From Entomortierella parvispora (Eukaryota; Mortierellomycota; Mortierellomycetes; Mortierellales; Mortierellaceae), in NCBI GenBank assembly GCA_963573315.1, contig CAUYJH010000083.1, positions 1 through 35,386 on the forward strand: a stretch of DNA of 35,386 nucleotides. The letters run 5' to 3'. This document shows positions 7,334 through 22,000 of this stretch, piece after piece. How positions within the stretch are numbered: the first letter of the stretch is position 1; each line of letters opens with the position of its first letter. The translations under genes and the position numbers were made by a program. The notes beneath the pieces are model-generated. The model was given only the letters and a program-made list of their open reading frames with translations, was not told the DNA's origin and searched no databases.

Positions 7334-10300
7334 GGATGGCGGATGGCGCGTACTTTGACTCCCTTCGATGGATGGATGGACGGATGGATGGACGACGCGT
7401 TCTTGTTTACTTGAAGCGGGACTGCTTTTTGTGTTGACTGGTGGCAAGCCAGCCGCAGCAGAAAAGCTGGCAGGCAGGGGAGGCGTTCTTGGTGGGCGGT
7501 CACCACTGAAAGCGTGCAAAGATGCAAGGGTGCAAGGACCGAGCATGCTCCAAAGAGCCGGGGTTGCTGTGGAGTCTCTGAAAGCGAGCCTCTGAAAGCA
7601 GCGGATGTTGTTGAAAGGCCGGTGGCCTCTGGCGGAGTTGAAGGTAGCCAGTTGAGAGGCGCTACCCTCGGTCTCTTTGTAGGGAAGAGACGTTCTTGAA
7701 GGACAGCGGGCGGCAGAGGACAGAGCTTTCTTTTGGAGAGCGAAGCGCGTCACCAGAGAGGCAGATGGAGCTGGTATTTTTCAGGAACTGGGTCTCTTGA
7801 GACCTGGCTTATGCTTCTCTGGGCCCGAGACGAGAGCTCAGCACTTGTGCTTGTTACTGACCACGCGGTTTGAAGAACGCGCGCTAGCCTGGGCTGTGCT
7901 GCAGTGCTACAAGAGACTACAGGATAGACATGCAAGGGGGCGTTAGTGACTGAAGTACACAAACGAAGGCCTAGGAAGTAGGGCGCAAGGGATTTTTTTG
8001 TTTGGCTGGATTTCATATATTTTAGTTCAGCTCAGAGCATACCTTAAAAAAAACACGAGCCGTGCTCTTGTGTCTGAGTTGCACGCGAGTGCTGGGCTTG
8101 GTTGGACAACCCTTGGAGCCATGGCAGAGATGGATCATGACTGAAATGGAAATGTGCATGTGAAATGTCAGTGGGAATGTAGGGTGGGTGTGGGGAGGAG
8201 GGGAGGTGGTGAGAGAGAAAAAAAAGAAAACAAAAAATCAGCGCGCGCATTTTTGTATCTGCAGCGGAGAGGTCTGGTCCCGTGTAAACGGTCTGAACGG
8301 TCTAACCCTGTGTAAACGGTCGAACACCGTGTAAACAACGGTCCAGCTACATGGCCAGATAGCCCTTTTCCCTTCTTTTCCATGCACACTCGGTCCGGTG
8401 GCTTGAACGCAATTACGAAGGTGGACCTTGTCCTAGGGTCCGCAAGAGAGGTTCATTCCTACAAGTGGCACGCGTACCAACATTGTCTTTGAAGTTCTCG
8501 GAGAGGGAGGAGGCACCGTGGAGAATGGAGAATCAGATGGCACTGGCTGCATCCCACCATAGCTCGGGGGGGGGGGTTTTGTTCTCATGCCTCCGTCTAC
8601 CTGTCAGATCCTGAAAACTGGAAGGAGGAAGACGTCTCCTCAGTGAAGATATCTGTCGTGTTGGATCCGATCATCGGATCCTGGACCCTGGATCCATAAA
8701 GGTTGCGGTGGAGGGTCCATCTCTCTTTTTAATGACCGATCCTTCTCGGGAAAAGAAAAAGAAGCAGACGTGCTCGGTCTTGATATGTTCTGGAGAGTGG
8801 TCAGGAGCACAAAAGGAGGCGGGCATCTCCCTTCTTCCCTGCGTGGATCTGTTGATCTAGGATCTAGGATGGCATCCAGGACGGTGGCGACAAAAGATCC
8901 TGTCCTCTCCATTGCACTCAGAGCACTCGAGTCTCTGCTGCACCCAAAGATCAGCGATGGTGATCGGTACTCTCTCCTGGATCTCTGGCGCTCCCCCCGA
9001 GGACAAAAGTCGACAAGTCTTGGGGCGACTGCAACCAACACATCCTCCCCGTCACCAAGCAGCCATGTAGCCGGCACCCCCATCTCGCGTCAAAGCCATA
9101 CCGCACTCGCCTAGTATTTTCCAACCTACTGTACTTCTCAACCTTCTTCTCAACCTATATATCTACTTCTCAGCCTACTTCTCAACCTAGTGAACGTTTC
9201 ATTCAATTTGGTGGGGACCTGATGACCTTTGTTTTCTTGATCAACTATTACTTCAAGAGATTCATGTTGTCATTGTTGACGAACACTGCTCGGTTCCTCT
9301 CATCAGGAATATTGAAAAGAGTTGACATTTCTTTTTTTATTTATTGTACAGTGATCGCGCGTTTACTTCTTAGTCTGTGGTCACTCAAAGGAACAAGATC
9401 GATGATGGGTCTCTGTATTAAAATCACGAAGAGAACAGAAAGATGGCATCCATTCAAAGGTACAAGGACAATACGGTCCCAGGGGCCATGGGTTCGATCT
9501 CGAAGAGAAGAGCGGCACCGCATCACGTTGGAAGTGACCGTTCCCCGCCAAGCGATGGAGAGGAGAAGTGAGCAACAGTCAACGACAAAAAAATAGAGAA
9601 CTCTTGACAAAGTACCTCACCAAAGGCCGAGATCACCCCTCATACACAAATCCAGCCTATCAAAATAGCTAAAAGTACACACCAGTATGCAGAGGAGGAC
9701 ATGATGAAGGACTCCTAGAGTCGATCGATCCTCACACGACATCTGGCTTGATGCGCACTCTTCTTCGCCTATGATATGGAAGGTATAGGGTAGAGTTTGG
9801 ATCTCGGAAAAGGGCTTCAGAGGACTGTAATGATCAGAGAGAGACTCTAGTCGGCCTGCGTTGACAATGCTCCTCTCGTTCACGAGGATGGGGTGGGTGA
9901 GGACACGGTGCGGGGTTTGGTTCCTAAGAAGTGGCAAGACTATGTAAATGGTCAGTGGACGCTATCAAGACGCGGTTGCACCTCTATTGCAATTAACCTA
10001 GCCAGGGGCTTCCCACCAGCCGCAGAGGTGTTTCTCAGAGTGGCCCCCCCATCTCCCCCACACCCCGCACCCGCACCCAAGCCCATCCCTCCACTCTCAC
10101 CCCCTTCTGCTATTGTCCACCTGTAGGTGGGGCCCCAACCATCTTCCGTGAATGGAGGTAGCCGCGGAGGAGGAGTTTTCTGGGCCAGGATGGCGCTTAC
10201 CCCCCCCCCCCCCTCTCCCTCTCCCTCTTGTCCTCTCTTTGCATCCAACGCCCTCACCCAGCCCACACCCCCTTCTGCAATTATGCACCTGTAGGTGGGG

Positions 10301-10999
10301 CCCCAACCATCTTCCGATAATGGAGACAGCCGCGGAGGAGGTGTTTCTGGGTCAGGATGGTGCTTAACCCCCCCCCTCTCCCTCTCCCTCTTGTCCTCTC
10401 TTCGCCACCTAAAGTCTTCATTGAAATTCACACAAGCGCCATAGACGCCTTGTCTTGGAGCGCTTAGCCCACTGCCATTACCTTGTTTGAGCTCAAAGGG
10501 GTGGACGACCTGAATGGAATGTGATCCTTGCGGAAGACTTGGTTCCTAAGAAGTGGAAAGACTGTGTAAATGGTCAGCGGACGCTACCAAGACGCGTGTA
10601 AACCCACTTTGTACAGATGTCTCTCAGAGGTCGGCCCCAGCCTCACTCACTCCCTTCGACTTTATCCACGGAGGGGGCCAGATCACTACATAACAGTGCC
10701 AGCCGAAGAAGGTTGAGGACAGCCAGCCCACCGCCACTATTCATCATTGAAACTTCACACAGGCACCAAAGGACGCCCTGCCCTGAAGCGCTGAGGCCAC
10801 TGCCATTACCTTGTCTTTGTCCAGGAGCCGACGGTATGGATGGAATATGGATATGGATATGGTCCATGTGTCCAGTGCTTGGTCCTGTGCATCCACTTGG
10901 CCCCGAAGAAATAATAGTAATAGCCGTACCATGGATGGAGGTAGCACCGATGAGATGGCTAGGATGGGAGAGGAGAAAGCTGTCCTCTTCTTGGGCTTT
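7334..10999 (+). repeat. Array unit, copy 3 (standard)
   Basis: Full copy of 3,666 bp. No difference from copy 2 was found by eye. Confidence 0.97.
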
Positions 11000-13900
11000 G
11001 GATGGCGGATGGCGCGTACTTTGACTCCCTTCGATGGATGGATGGACGGATGGATGGACGACGCGTTCTTGTTTACTTGAAGCGGGACTGCTTTTTGTGT
11101 TGACTGGTGGCAAGCCAGCCGCAGCAGAAAAGCTGGCAGGCAGGGGAGGCGTTCTTGGTGGGCGGTCACCACTGAAAGCGTGCAAAGATGCAAGGGTGCA
11201 AGGACCGAGCATGCTCCAAAGAGCCGGGGTTGCTGTGGAGTCTCTGAAAGCGAGCCTCTGAAAGCAGCGGATGTTGTTGAAAGGCCGGTGGCCTCTGGCG
11301 GAGTTGAAGGTAGCCAGTTGAGAGGCGCTACCCTCGGTCTCTTTGTAGGGAAGAGACGTTCTTGAAGGACAGCGGGCGGCAGAGGACAGAGCTTTCTTTT
11401 GGAGAGCGAAGCGCGTCACCAGAGAGGCAGATGGAGCTGGTATTTTTCAGGAACTGGGTCTCTTGAGACCTGGCTTATGCTTCTCTGGGCCCGAGACGAG
11501 AGCTCAGCACTTGTGCTTGTTACTGACCACGCGGTTTGAAGAACGCGCGCTAGCCTGGGCTGTGCTGCAGTGCTACAAGAGACTACAGGATAGACATGCA
11601 AGGGGGCGTTAGTGACTGAAGTACACAAACGAAGGCCTAGGAAGTAGGGCGCAAGGGATTTTTTTGTTTGGCTGGATTTCATATATTTTAGTTCAGCTCA
11701 GAGCATACCTTAAAAAAAAACACGAGCCGTGCTCTTGTGTCTGAGTTGCACGCGAGTGCTGGGCTTGGTTGGACAACCCTTGGAGCCATGGCAGAGATGG
11801 ATCATGACTGAAATGGAAATGTGCATGTGAAATGTCAGTGGGAATGTAGGGTGGGTGTGGGGAGGAGGGGAGGTGGTGAGAGAGAAAAAAAAGAAAACAA
11901 AAAATCAGCGCGCGCATTTTTGTATCTGCAGCGGAGAGGTCTGGTCCCGTGTAAACGGTCTGAACGGTCTAACCCTGTGTAAACGGTCGAACACCGTGTA
12001 AACAACGGTCCAGCTACATGGCCAGATAGCCCTTTTCCCTTCTTTTCCATGCACACTCGGTCCGGTGGCTTGAACGCAATTACGAAGGTGGACCTTGTCC
12101 TAGGGTCCGCAAGAGAGGTTCATTCCTACAAGTGGCACGCGTACCAACATTGTCTTTGAAGTTCTCGGAGAGGGAGGAGGCACCGTGGAGAATGGAGAAT
12201 CAGATGGCACTGGCTGCATCCCACCATAGCTCGGGGGGGGGGGTTTTGTTCTCATGCCTCCGTCTACCTGTCAGATCCTGAAAACTGGAAGGAGGAAGAC
12301 GTCTCCTCAGTGAAGATATCTGTCGTGTTGGATCCGATCATCGGATCCTGGACCCTGGATCCATAAAGGTTGCGGTGGAGGGTCCATCTCTCTTTTTAAT
12401 GACCGATCCTTCTCGGGAAAAGAAAAAGAAGCAGACGTGCTCGGTCTTGATATGTTCTGGAGAGTGGTCAGGAGCACAAAAGGAGGCGGGCATCTCCCTT
12501 CTTCCCTGCGTGGATCTGTTGATCTAGGATCTAGGATGGCATCCAGGACGGTGGCGACAAAAGATCCTGTCCTCTCCATTGCACTCAGAGCACTCGAGTC
12601 TCTGCTGCACCCAAAGATCAGCGATGGTGATCGGTACTCTCTCCTGGATCTCTGGCGCTCCCCCCGAGGACAAAAGTCGACAAGTCTTGGGGCGACTGCA
12701 ACCAACACATCCTCCCCGTCACCAAGCAGCCATGTAGCCGGCACCCCCATCTCGCGTCAAAGCCATACCGCACTCGCCTAGTATTTTCCAACCTACTGTA
12801 CTTCTCAACCTTCTTCTCAACCTATATATCTACTTCTCAGCCTACTTCTCAACCTAGTGAACGTTTCATTCAATTTGGTGGGGACCTGATGACCTTTGTT
12901 TTCTTGATCAACTATTACTTCAAGAGATTCATGTTGTCATTGTTGACGAACACTGCTCGGTTCCTCTCATCAGGAATATTGAAAAGAGTTGACATTTCTT
13001 TTTTTATTTATTGTACAGTGATCGCGCGTTTACTTCTTAGTCTGTGGTCACTCAAAGGAACAAGATCGATGATGGGTCTCTGTATTAAAATCACGAAGAG
13101 AACAGAAAGATGGCATCCATTCAAAGGTACAAGGACAATACGGTCCCAGGGGCCATGGGTTCGATCTCGAAGAGAAGAGCGGCACCGCATCACGTTGGAA
13201 GTGACCGTTCCCCGCCAAGCGATGGAGAGGAGAAGTGAGCAACAGTCAACGACAAAAAAATAGAGAACTCTTGACAAAGTACCTCACCAAAGGCCGAGAT
13301 CACCCCTCATACACAAATCCAGCCTATCAAAATAGCTAAAAGTACACACCAGTATGCAGAGGAGGACATGATGAAGGACTCCTAGAGTCGATCGATCCTC
13401 ACACGACATCTGGCTTGATGCGCACTCTTCTTCGCCTATGATATGGAAGGTATAGGGTAGAGTTTGGATCTCGGAAAAGGGCTTCAGAGGACTGTAATGA
13501 TCAGAGAGAGACTCTAGTCGGCCTGCGTTGACAATGCTCCTCTCGTTCACGAGGATGGGGTGGGTGAGGACACGGTGCGGGGTTTGGTTCCTAAGAAGTG
13601 GCAAGACTATGTAAATGGTCAGTGGACGCTATCAAGACGCGGTTGCACCTCTATTGCAATTAACCTAGCCAGGGGCTTCCCACCAGCCGCAGAGGTGTTT
13701 CTCAGAGTGGCCCCCCCATCTCCCCCACACCCCGCACCCGCACCCAAGCCCATCCCTCCACTCTCACCCCCTTCTGCTATTGTCCACCTGTAGGTGGGGC
13801 CCCAACCATCTTCCGTGAATGGAGGTAGCCGCGGAGGAGGAGTTTTCTGGGCCAGGATGGCGCTTACCCCCCCCCCCCCCTCTCCCTCTCCCTCTTGTCC

Positions 13901-14666
13901 TCTCTTTGCATCCAACGCCCTCACCCAGCCCACACCCCCTTCTGCAATTATGCACCTGTAGGTGGGGCCCCAACCATCTTCCGATAATGGAGACAGCCGC
14001 GGAGGAGGTGTTTCTGGGTCAGGATGGTGCTTAACCCCCCCCCTCTCCCTCTCCCTCTTGTCCTCTCTTCGCCACCTAAAGTCTTCATTGAAATTCACAC
14101 AAGCGCCATAGACGCCTTGTCTTGGAGCGCTTAGCCCACTGCCATTACCTTGTTTGAGCTCAAAGGGGTGGACGACCTGAATGGAATGTGATCCTTGCGG
14201 AAGACTTGGTTCCTAAGAAGTGGAAAGACTGTGTAAATGGTCAGCGGACGCTACCAAGACGCGTGTAAACCCACTTTGTACAGATGTCTCTCAGAGGTCG
14301 GCCCCAGCCTCACTCACTCCCTTCGACTTTATCCACGGAGGGGGCCAGATCACTACATAACAGTGCCAGCCGAAGAAGGTTGAGGACAGCCAGCCCACCG
14401 CCACTATTCATCATTGAAACTTCACACAGGCACCAAAGGACGCCCTGCCCTGAAGCGCTGAGGCCACTGCCATTACCTTGTCTTTGTCCAGGAGCCGACG
14501 GTATGGATGGAATATGGATATGGATATGGTCCATGTGTCCAGTGCTTGGTCCTGTGCATCCACTTGGCCCCGAAGAAATAATAGTAATAGCCGTACCATG
14601 GATGGAGGTAGCACCGATGAGATGGCTAGGATGGGAGAGGAGAAAGCTGTCCTCTTCTTGGGCTTT
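11000..14666 (+). repeat. Array unit, copy 4 (A9 variant)
   Basis: Full copy of 3,667 bp. The A run at 11712-11720 has nine A instead of the eight seen in all other copies. The change shifts the end of a short minus-strand frame, which becomes 74 instead of 68 codons. Confidence 0.97.
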
Positions 14667-17600
14667 GGATGGCGGATGGCGCGTACTTTGACTCCCTTCG
14701 ATGGATGGATGGACGGATGGATGGACGACGCGTTCTTGTTTACTTGAAGCGGGACTGCTTTTTGTGTTGACTGGTGGCAAGCCAGCCGCAGCAGAAAAGC
14801 TGGCAGGCAGGGGAGGCGTTCTTGGTGGGCGGTCACCACTGAAAGCGTGCAAAGATGCAAGGGTGCAAGGACCGAGCATGCTCCAAAGAGCCGGGGTTGC
14901 TGTGGAGTCTCTGAAAGCGAGCCTCTGAAAGCAGCGGATGTTGTTGAAAGGCCGGTGGCCTCTGGCGGAGTTGAAGGTAGCCAGTTGAGAGGCGCTACCC
15001 TCGGTCTCTTTGTAGGGAAGAGACGTTCTTGAAGGACAGCGGGCGGCAGAGGACAGAGCTTTCTTTTGGAGAGCGAAGCGCGTCACCAGAGAGGCAGATG
15101 GAGCTGGTATTTTTCAGGAACTGGGTCTCTTGAGACCTGGCTTATGCTTCTCTGGGCCCGAGACGAGAGCTCAGCACTTGTGCTTGTTACTGACCACGCG
15201 GTTTGAAGAACGCGCGCTAGCCTGGGCTGTGCTGCAGTGCTACAAGAGACTACAGGATAGACATGCAAGGGGGCGTTAGTGACTGAAGTACACAAACGAA
15301 GGCCTAGGAAGTAGGGCGCAAGGGATTTTTTTGTTTGGCTGGATTTCATATATTTTAGTTCAGCTCAGAGCATACCTTAAAAAAAACACGAGCCGTGCTC
15401 TTGTGTCTGAGTTGCACGCGAGTGCTGGGCTTGGTTGGACAACCCTTGGAGCCATGGCAGAGATGGATCATGACTGAAATGGAAATGTGCATGTGAAATG
15501 TCAGTGGGAATGTAGGGTGGGTGTGGGGAGGAGGGGAGGTGGTGAGAGAGAAAAAAAAGAAAACAAAAAATCAGCGCGCGCATTTTTGTATCTGCAGCGG
15601 AGAGGTCTGGTCCCGTGTAAACGGTCTGAACGGTCTAACCCTGTGTAAACGGTCGAACACCGTGTAAACAACGGTCCAGCTACATGGCCAGATAGCCCTT
15701 TTCCCTTCTTTTCCATGCACACTCGGTCCGGTGGCTTGAACGCAATTACGAAGGTGGACCTTGTCCTAGGGTCCGCAAGAGAGGTTCATTCCTACAAGTG
15801 GCACGCGTACCAACATTGTCTTTGAAGTTCTCGGAGAGGGAGGAGGCACCGTGGAGAATGGAGAATCAGATGGCACTGGCTGCATCCCACCATAGCTCGG
15901 GGGGGGGGGTTTTGTTCTCATGCCTCCGTCTACCTGTCAGATCCTGAAAACTGGAAGGAGGAAGACGTCTCCTCAGTGAAGATATCTGTCGTGTTGGATC
16001 CGATCATCGGATCCTGGACCCTGGATCCATAAAGGTTGCGGTGGAGGGTCCATCTCTCTTTTTAATGACCGATCCTTCTCGGGAAAAGAAAAAGAAGCAG
16101 ACGTGCTCGGTCTTGATATGTTCTGGAGAGTGGTCAGGAGCACAAAAGGAGGCGGGCATCTCCCTTCTTCCCTGCGTGGATCTGTTGATCTAGGATCTAG
16201 GATGGCATCCAGGACGGTGGCGACAAAAGATCCTGTCCTCTCCATTGCACTCAGAGCACTCGAGTCTCTGCTGCACCCAAAGATCAGCGATGGTGATCGG
16301 TACTCTCTCCTGGATCTCTGGCGCTCCCCCCGAGGACAAAAGTCGACAAGTCTTGGGGCGACTGCAACCAACACATCCTCCCCGTCACCAAGCAGCCATG
16401 TAGCCGGCACCCCCATCTCGCGTCAAAGCCATACCGCACTCGCCTAGTATTTTCCAACCTACTGTACTTCTCAACCTTCTTCTCAACCTATATATCTACT
16501 TCTCAGCCTACTTCTCAACCTAGTGAACGTTTCATTCAATTTGGTGGGGACCTGATGACCTTTGTTTTCTTGATCAACTATTACTTCAAGAGATTCATGT
16601 TGTCATTGTTGACGAACACTGCTCGGTTCCTCTCATCAGGAATATTGAAAAGAGTTGACATTTCTTTTTTTATTTATTGTACAGTGATCGCGCGTTTACT
16701 TCTTAGTCTGTGGTCACTCAAAGGAACAAGATCGATGATGGGTCTCTGTATTAAAATCACGAAGAGAACAGAAAGATGGCATCCATTCAAAGGTACAAGG
16801 ACAATACGGTCCCAGGGGCCATGGGTTCGATCTCGAAGAGAAGAGCGGCACCGCATCACGTTGGAAGTGACCGTTCCCCGCCAAGCGATGGAGAGGAGAA
16901 GTGAGCAACAGTCAACGACAAAAAAATAGAGAACTCTTGACAAAGTACCTCACCAAAGGCCGAGATCACCCCTCATACACAAATCCAGCCTATCAAAATA
17001 GCTAAAAGTACACACCAGTATGCAGAGGAGGACATGATGAAGGACTCCTAGAGTCGATCGATCCTCACACGACATCTGGCTTGATGCGCACTCTTCTTCG
17101 CCTATGATATGGAAGGTATAGGGTAGAGTTTGGATCTCGGAAAAGGGCTTCAGAGGACTGTAATGATCAGAGAGAGACTCTAGTCGGCCTGCGTTGACAA
17201 TGCTCCTCTCGTTCACGAGGATGGGGTGGGTGAGGACACGGTGCGGGGTTTGGTTCCTAAGAAGTGGCAAGACTATGTAAATGGTCAGTGGACGCTATCA
17301 AGACGCGGTTGCACCTCTATTGCAATTAACCTAGCCAGGGGCTTCCCACCAGCCGCAGAGGTGTTTCTCAGAGTGGCCCCCCCATCTCCCCCACACCCCG
17401 CACCCGCACCCAAGCCCATCCCTCCACTCTCACCCCCTTCTGCTATTGTCCACCTGTAGGTGGGGCCCCAACCATCTTCCGTGAATGGAGGTAGCCGCGG
17501 AGGAGGAGTTTTCTGGGCCAGGATGGCGCTTACCCCCCCCCCCCCCTCTCCCTCTCCCTCTTGTCCTCTCTTTGCATCCAACGCCCTCACCCAGCCCACA

Positions 17601-18332
17601 CCCCCTTCTGCAATTATGCACCTGTAGGTGGGGCCCCAACCATCTTCCGATAATGGAGACAGCCGCGGAGGAGGTGTTTCTGGGTCAGGATGGTGCTTAA
17701 CCCCCCCCCTCTCCCTCTCCCTCTTGTCCTCTCTTCGCCACCTAAAGTCTTCATTGAAATTCACACAAGCGCCATAGACGCCTTGTCTTGGAGCGCTTAG
17801 CCCACTGCCATTACCTTGTTTGAGCTCAAAGGGGTGGACGACCTGAATGGAATGTGATCCTTGCGGAAGACTTGGTTCCTAAGAAGTGGAAAGACTGTGT
17901 AAATGGTCAGCGGACGCTACCAAGACGCGTGTAAACCCACTTTGTACAGATGTCTCTCAGAGGTCGGCCCCAGCCTCACTCACTCCCTTCGACTTTATCC
18001 ACGGAGGGGGCCAGATCACTACATAACAGTGCCAGCCGAAGAAGGTTGAGGACAGCCAGCCCACCGCCACTATTCATCATTGAAACTTCACACAGGCACC
18101 AAAGGACGCCCTGCCCTGAAGCGCTGAGGCCACTGCCATTACCTTGTCTTTGTCCAGGAGCCGACGGTATGGATGGAATATGGATATGGATATGGTCCAT
18201 GTGTCCAGTGCTTGGTCCTGTGCATCCACTTGGCCCCGAAGAAATAATAGTAATAGCCGTACCATGGATGGAGGTAGCACCGATGAGATGGCTAGGATGG
18301 GAGAGGAGAAAGCTGTCCTCTTCTTGGGCTTT
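14667..18332 (+). repeat. Array unit, copy 5 (standard)
   Basis: Full copy of 3,666 bp with standard run lengths. Confidence 0.97.
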
Positions 18333-21300
18333 GGATGGCGGATGGCGCGTACTTTGACTCCCTTCGATGGATGGATGGACGGATGGATGGACGACGCGTT
18401 CTTGTTTACTTGAAGCGGGACTGCTTTTTGTGTTGACTGGTGGCAAGCCAGCCGCAGCAGAAAAGCTGGCAGGCAGGGGAGGCGTTCTTGGTGGGCGGTC
18501 ACCACTGAAAGCGTGCAAAGATGCAAGGGTGCAAGGACCGAGCATGCTCCAAAGAGCCGGGGTTGCTGTGGAGTCTCTGAAAGCGAGCCTCTGAAAGCAG
18601 CGGATGTTGTTGAAAGGCCGGTGGCCTCTGGCGGAGTTGAAGGTAGCCAGTTGAGAGGCGCTACCCTCGGTCTCTTTGTAGGGAAGAGACGTTCTTGAAG
18701 GACAGCGGGCGGCAGAGGACAGAGCTTTCTTTTGGAGAGCGAAGCGCGTCACCAGAGAGGCAGATGGAGCTGGTATTTTTCAGGAACTGGGTCTCTTGAG
18801 ACCTGGCTTATGCTTCTCTGGGCCCGAGACGAGAGCTCAGCACTTGTGCTTGTTACTGACCACGCGGTTTGAAGAACGCGCGCTAGCCTGGGCTGTGCTG
18901 CAGTGCTACAAGAGACTACAGGATAGACATGCAAGGGGGCGTTAGTGACTGAAGTACACAAACGAAGGCCTAGGAAGTAGGGCGCAAGGGATTTTTTTGT
19001 TTGGCTGGATTTCATATATTTTAGTTCAGCTCAGAGCATACCTTAAAAAAAACACGAGCCGTGCTCTTGTGTCTGAGTTGCACGCGAGTGCTGGGCTTGG
19101 TTGGACAACCCTTGGAGCCATGGCAGAGATGGATCATGACTGAAATGGAAATGTGCATGTGAAATGTCAGTGGGAATGTAGGGTGGGTGTGTGGGGAGGA
19201 GGGGAGGTGGTGAGAGAGAAAAAAAAGAAAACAAAAAATCAGCGCGCGCATTTTTGTATCTGCAGCGGAGAGGTCTGGTCCCGTGTAAACGGTCTGAACG
19301 GTCTAACCCTGTGTAAACGGTCGAACACCGTGTAAACAACGGTCCAGCTACATGGCCAGATAGCCCTTTTCCCTTCTTTTCCATGCACACTCGGTCCGGT
19401 GGCTTGAACGCAATTACGAAGGTGGACCTTGTCCTAGGGTCCGCAAGAGAGGTTCATTCCTACAAGTGGCACGCGTACCAACATTGTCTTTGAAGTTCTC
19501 GGAGAGGGAGGAGGCACCGTGGAGAATGGAGAATCAGATGGCACTGGCTGCATCCCACCATAGCTCGGGGGGGGGGGTTTTGTTCTCATGCCTCCGTCTA
19601 CCTGTCAGATCCTGAAAACTGGAAGGAGGAAGACGTCTCCTCAGTGAAGATATCTGTCGTGTTGGATCCGATCATCGGATCCTGGACCCTGGATCCATAA
19701 AGGTTGCGGTGGAGGGTCCATCTCTCTTTTTAATGACCGATCCTTCTCGGGAAAAGAAAAAGAAGCAGACGTGCTCGGTCTTGATATGTTCTGGAGAGTG
19801 GTCAGGAGCACAAAAGGAGGCGGGCATCTCCCTTCTTCCCTGCGTGGATCTGTTGATCTAGGATCTAGGATGGCATCCAGGACGGTGGCGACAAAAGATC
19901 CTGTCCTCTCCATTGCACTCAGAGCACTCGAGTCTCTGCTGCACCCAAAGATCAGCGATGGTGATCGGTACTCTCTCCTGGATCTCTGGCGCTCCCCCCG
20001 AGGACAAAAGTCGACAAGTCTTGGGGCGACTGCAACCAACACATCCTCCCCGTCACCAAGCAGCCATGTAGCCGGCACCCCCATCTCGCGTCAAAGCCAT
20101 ACCGCACTCGCCTAGTATTTTCCAACCTACTGTACTTCTCAACCTTCTTCTCAACCTATATATCTACTTCTCAGCCTACTTCTCAACCTAGTGAACGTTT
20201 CATTCAATTTGGTGGGGACCTGATGACCTTTGTTTTCTTGATCAACTATTACTTCAAGAGATTCATGTTGTCATTGTTGACGAACACTGCTCGGTTCCTC
20301 TCATCAGGAATATTGAAAAGAGTTGACATTTCTTTTTTTATTTATTGTACAGTGATCGCGCGTTTACTTCTTAGTCTGTGGTCACTCAAAGGAACAAGAT
20401 CGATGATGGGTCTCTGTATTAAAATCACGAAGAGAACAGAAAGATGGCATCCATTCAAAGGTACAAGGACAATACGGTCCCAGGGGCCATGGGTTCGATC
20501 TCGAAGAGAAGAGCGGCACCGCATCACGTTGGAAGTGACCGTTCCCCGCCAAGCGATGGAGAGGAGAAGTGAGCAACAGTCAACGACAAAAAAATAGAGA
20601 ACTCTTGACAAAGTACCTCACCAAAGGCCGAGATCACCCCTCATACACAAATCCAGCCTATCAAAATAGCTAAAAGTACACACCAGTATGCAGAGGAGGA
20701 CATGATGAAGGACTCCTAGAGTCGATCGATCCTCACACGACATCTGGCTTGATGCGCACTCTTCTTCGCCTATGATATGGAAGGTATAGGGTAGAGTTTG
20801 GATCTCGGAAAAGGGCTTCAGAGGACTGTAATGATCAGAGAGAGACTCTAGTCGGCCTGCGTTGACAATGCTCCTCTCGTTCACGAGGATGGGGTGGGTG
20901 AGGACACGGTGCGGGGTTTGGTTCCTAAGAAGTGGCAAGACTATGTAAATGGTCAGTGGACGCTATCAAGACGCGGTTGCACCTCTATTGCAATTAACCT
21001 AGCCAGGGGCTTCCCACCAGCCGCAGAGGTGTTTCTCAGAGTGGCCCCCCCATCTCCCCCACACCCCGCACCCGCACCCAAGCCCATCCCTCCACTCTCA
21101 CCCCCTTCTGCTATTGTCCACCTGTAGGTGGGGCCCCAACCATCTTCCGTGAATGGAGGTAGCCGCGGAGGAGGAGTTTTCTGGGCCAGGATGGCGCTTA
21201 CCCCCCCCCCCCCCTCTCCCTCTCCCTCTTGTCCTCTCTTTGCATCCAACGCCCTCACCCAGCCCACACCCCCTTCTGCAATTATGCACCTGTAGGTGGG

Positions 21301-22000
21301 GCCCCAACCATCTTCCGATAATGGAGACAGCCGCGGAGGAGGTGTTTCTGGGTCAGGATGGTGCTTAACCCCCCCCCTCTCCCTCTCCCTCTTGTCCTCT
21401 CTTCGCCACCTAAAGTCTTCATTGAAATTCACACAAGCGCCATAGACGCCTTGTCTTGGAGCGCTTAGCCCACTGCCATTACCTTGTTTGAGCTCAAAGG
21501 GGTGGACGACCTGAATGGAATGTGATCCTTGCGGAAGACTTGGTTCCTAAGAAGTGGAAAGACTGTGTAAATGGTCAGCGGACGCTACCAAGACGCGTGT
21601 AAACCCACTTTGTACAGATGTCTCTCAGAGGTCGGCCCCAGCCTCACTCACTCCCTTCGACTTTATCCACGGAGGGGGCCAGATCACTACATAACAGTGC
21701 CAGCCGAAGAAGGTTGAGGACAGCCAGCCCACCGCCACTATTCATCATTGAAACTTCACACAGGCACCAAAGGACGCCCTGCCCTGAAGCGCTGAGGCCA
21801 CTGCCATTACCTTGTCTTTGTCCAGGAGCCGACGGTATGGATGGAATATGGATATGGATATGGTCCATGTGTCCAGTGCTTGGTCCTGTGCATCCACTTG
21901 GCCCCGAAGAAATAATAGTAATAGCCGTACCATGGATGGAGGTAGCACCGATGAGATGGCTAGGATGGGAGAGGAGAAAGCTGTCCTCTTCTTGGGCTTT
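18333..22000 (+). repeat. Array unit, copy 6 (extra GT variant)
   Basis: Full copy of 3,668 bp. One extra GT dinucleotide lies at about 19188-19192, inside the G-quadruplex motif, lengthening its second loop from 3 to 5 bases. It also fuses or reroutes short frames on both strands that are separate in other copies. Confidence 0.97.
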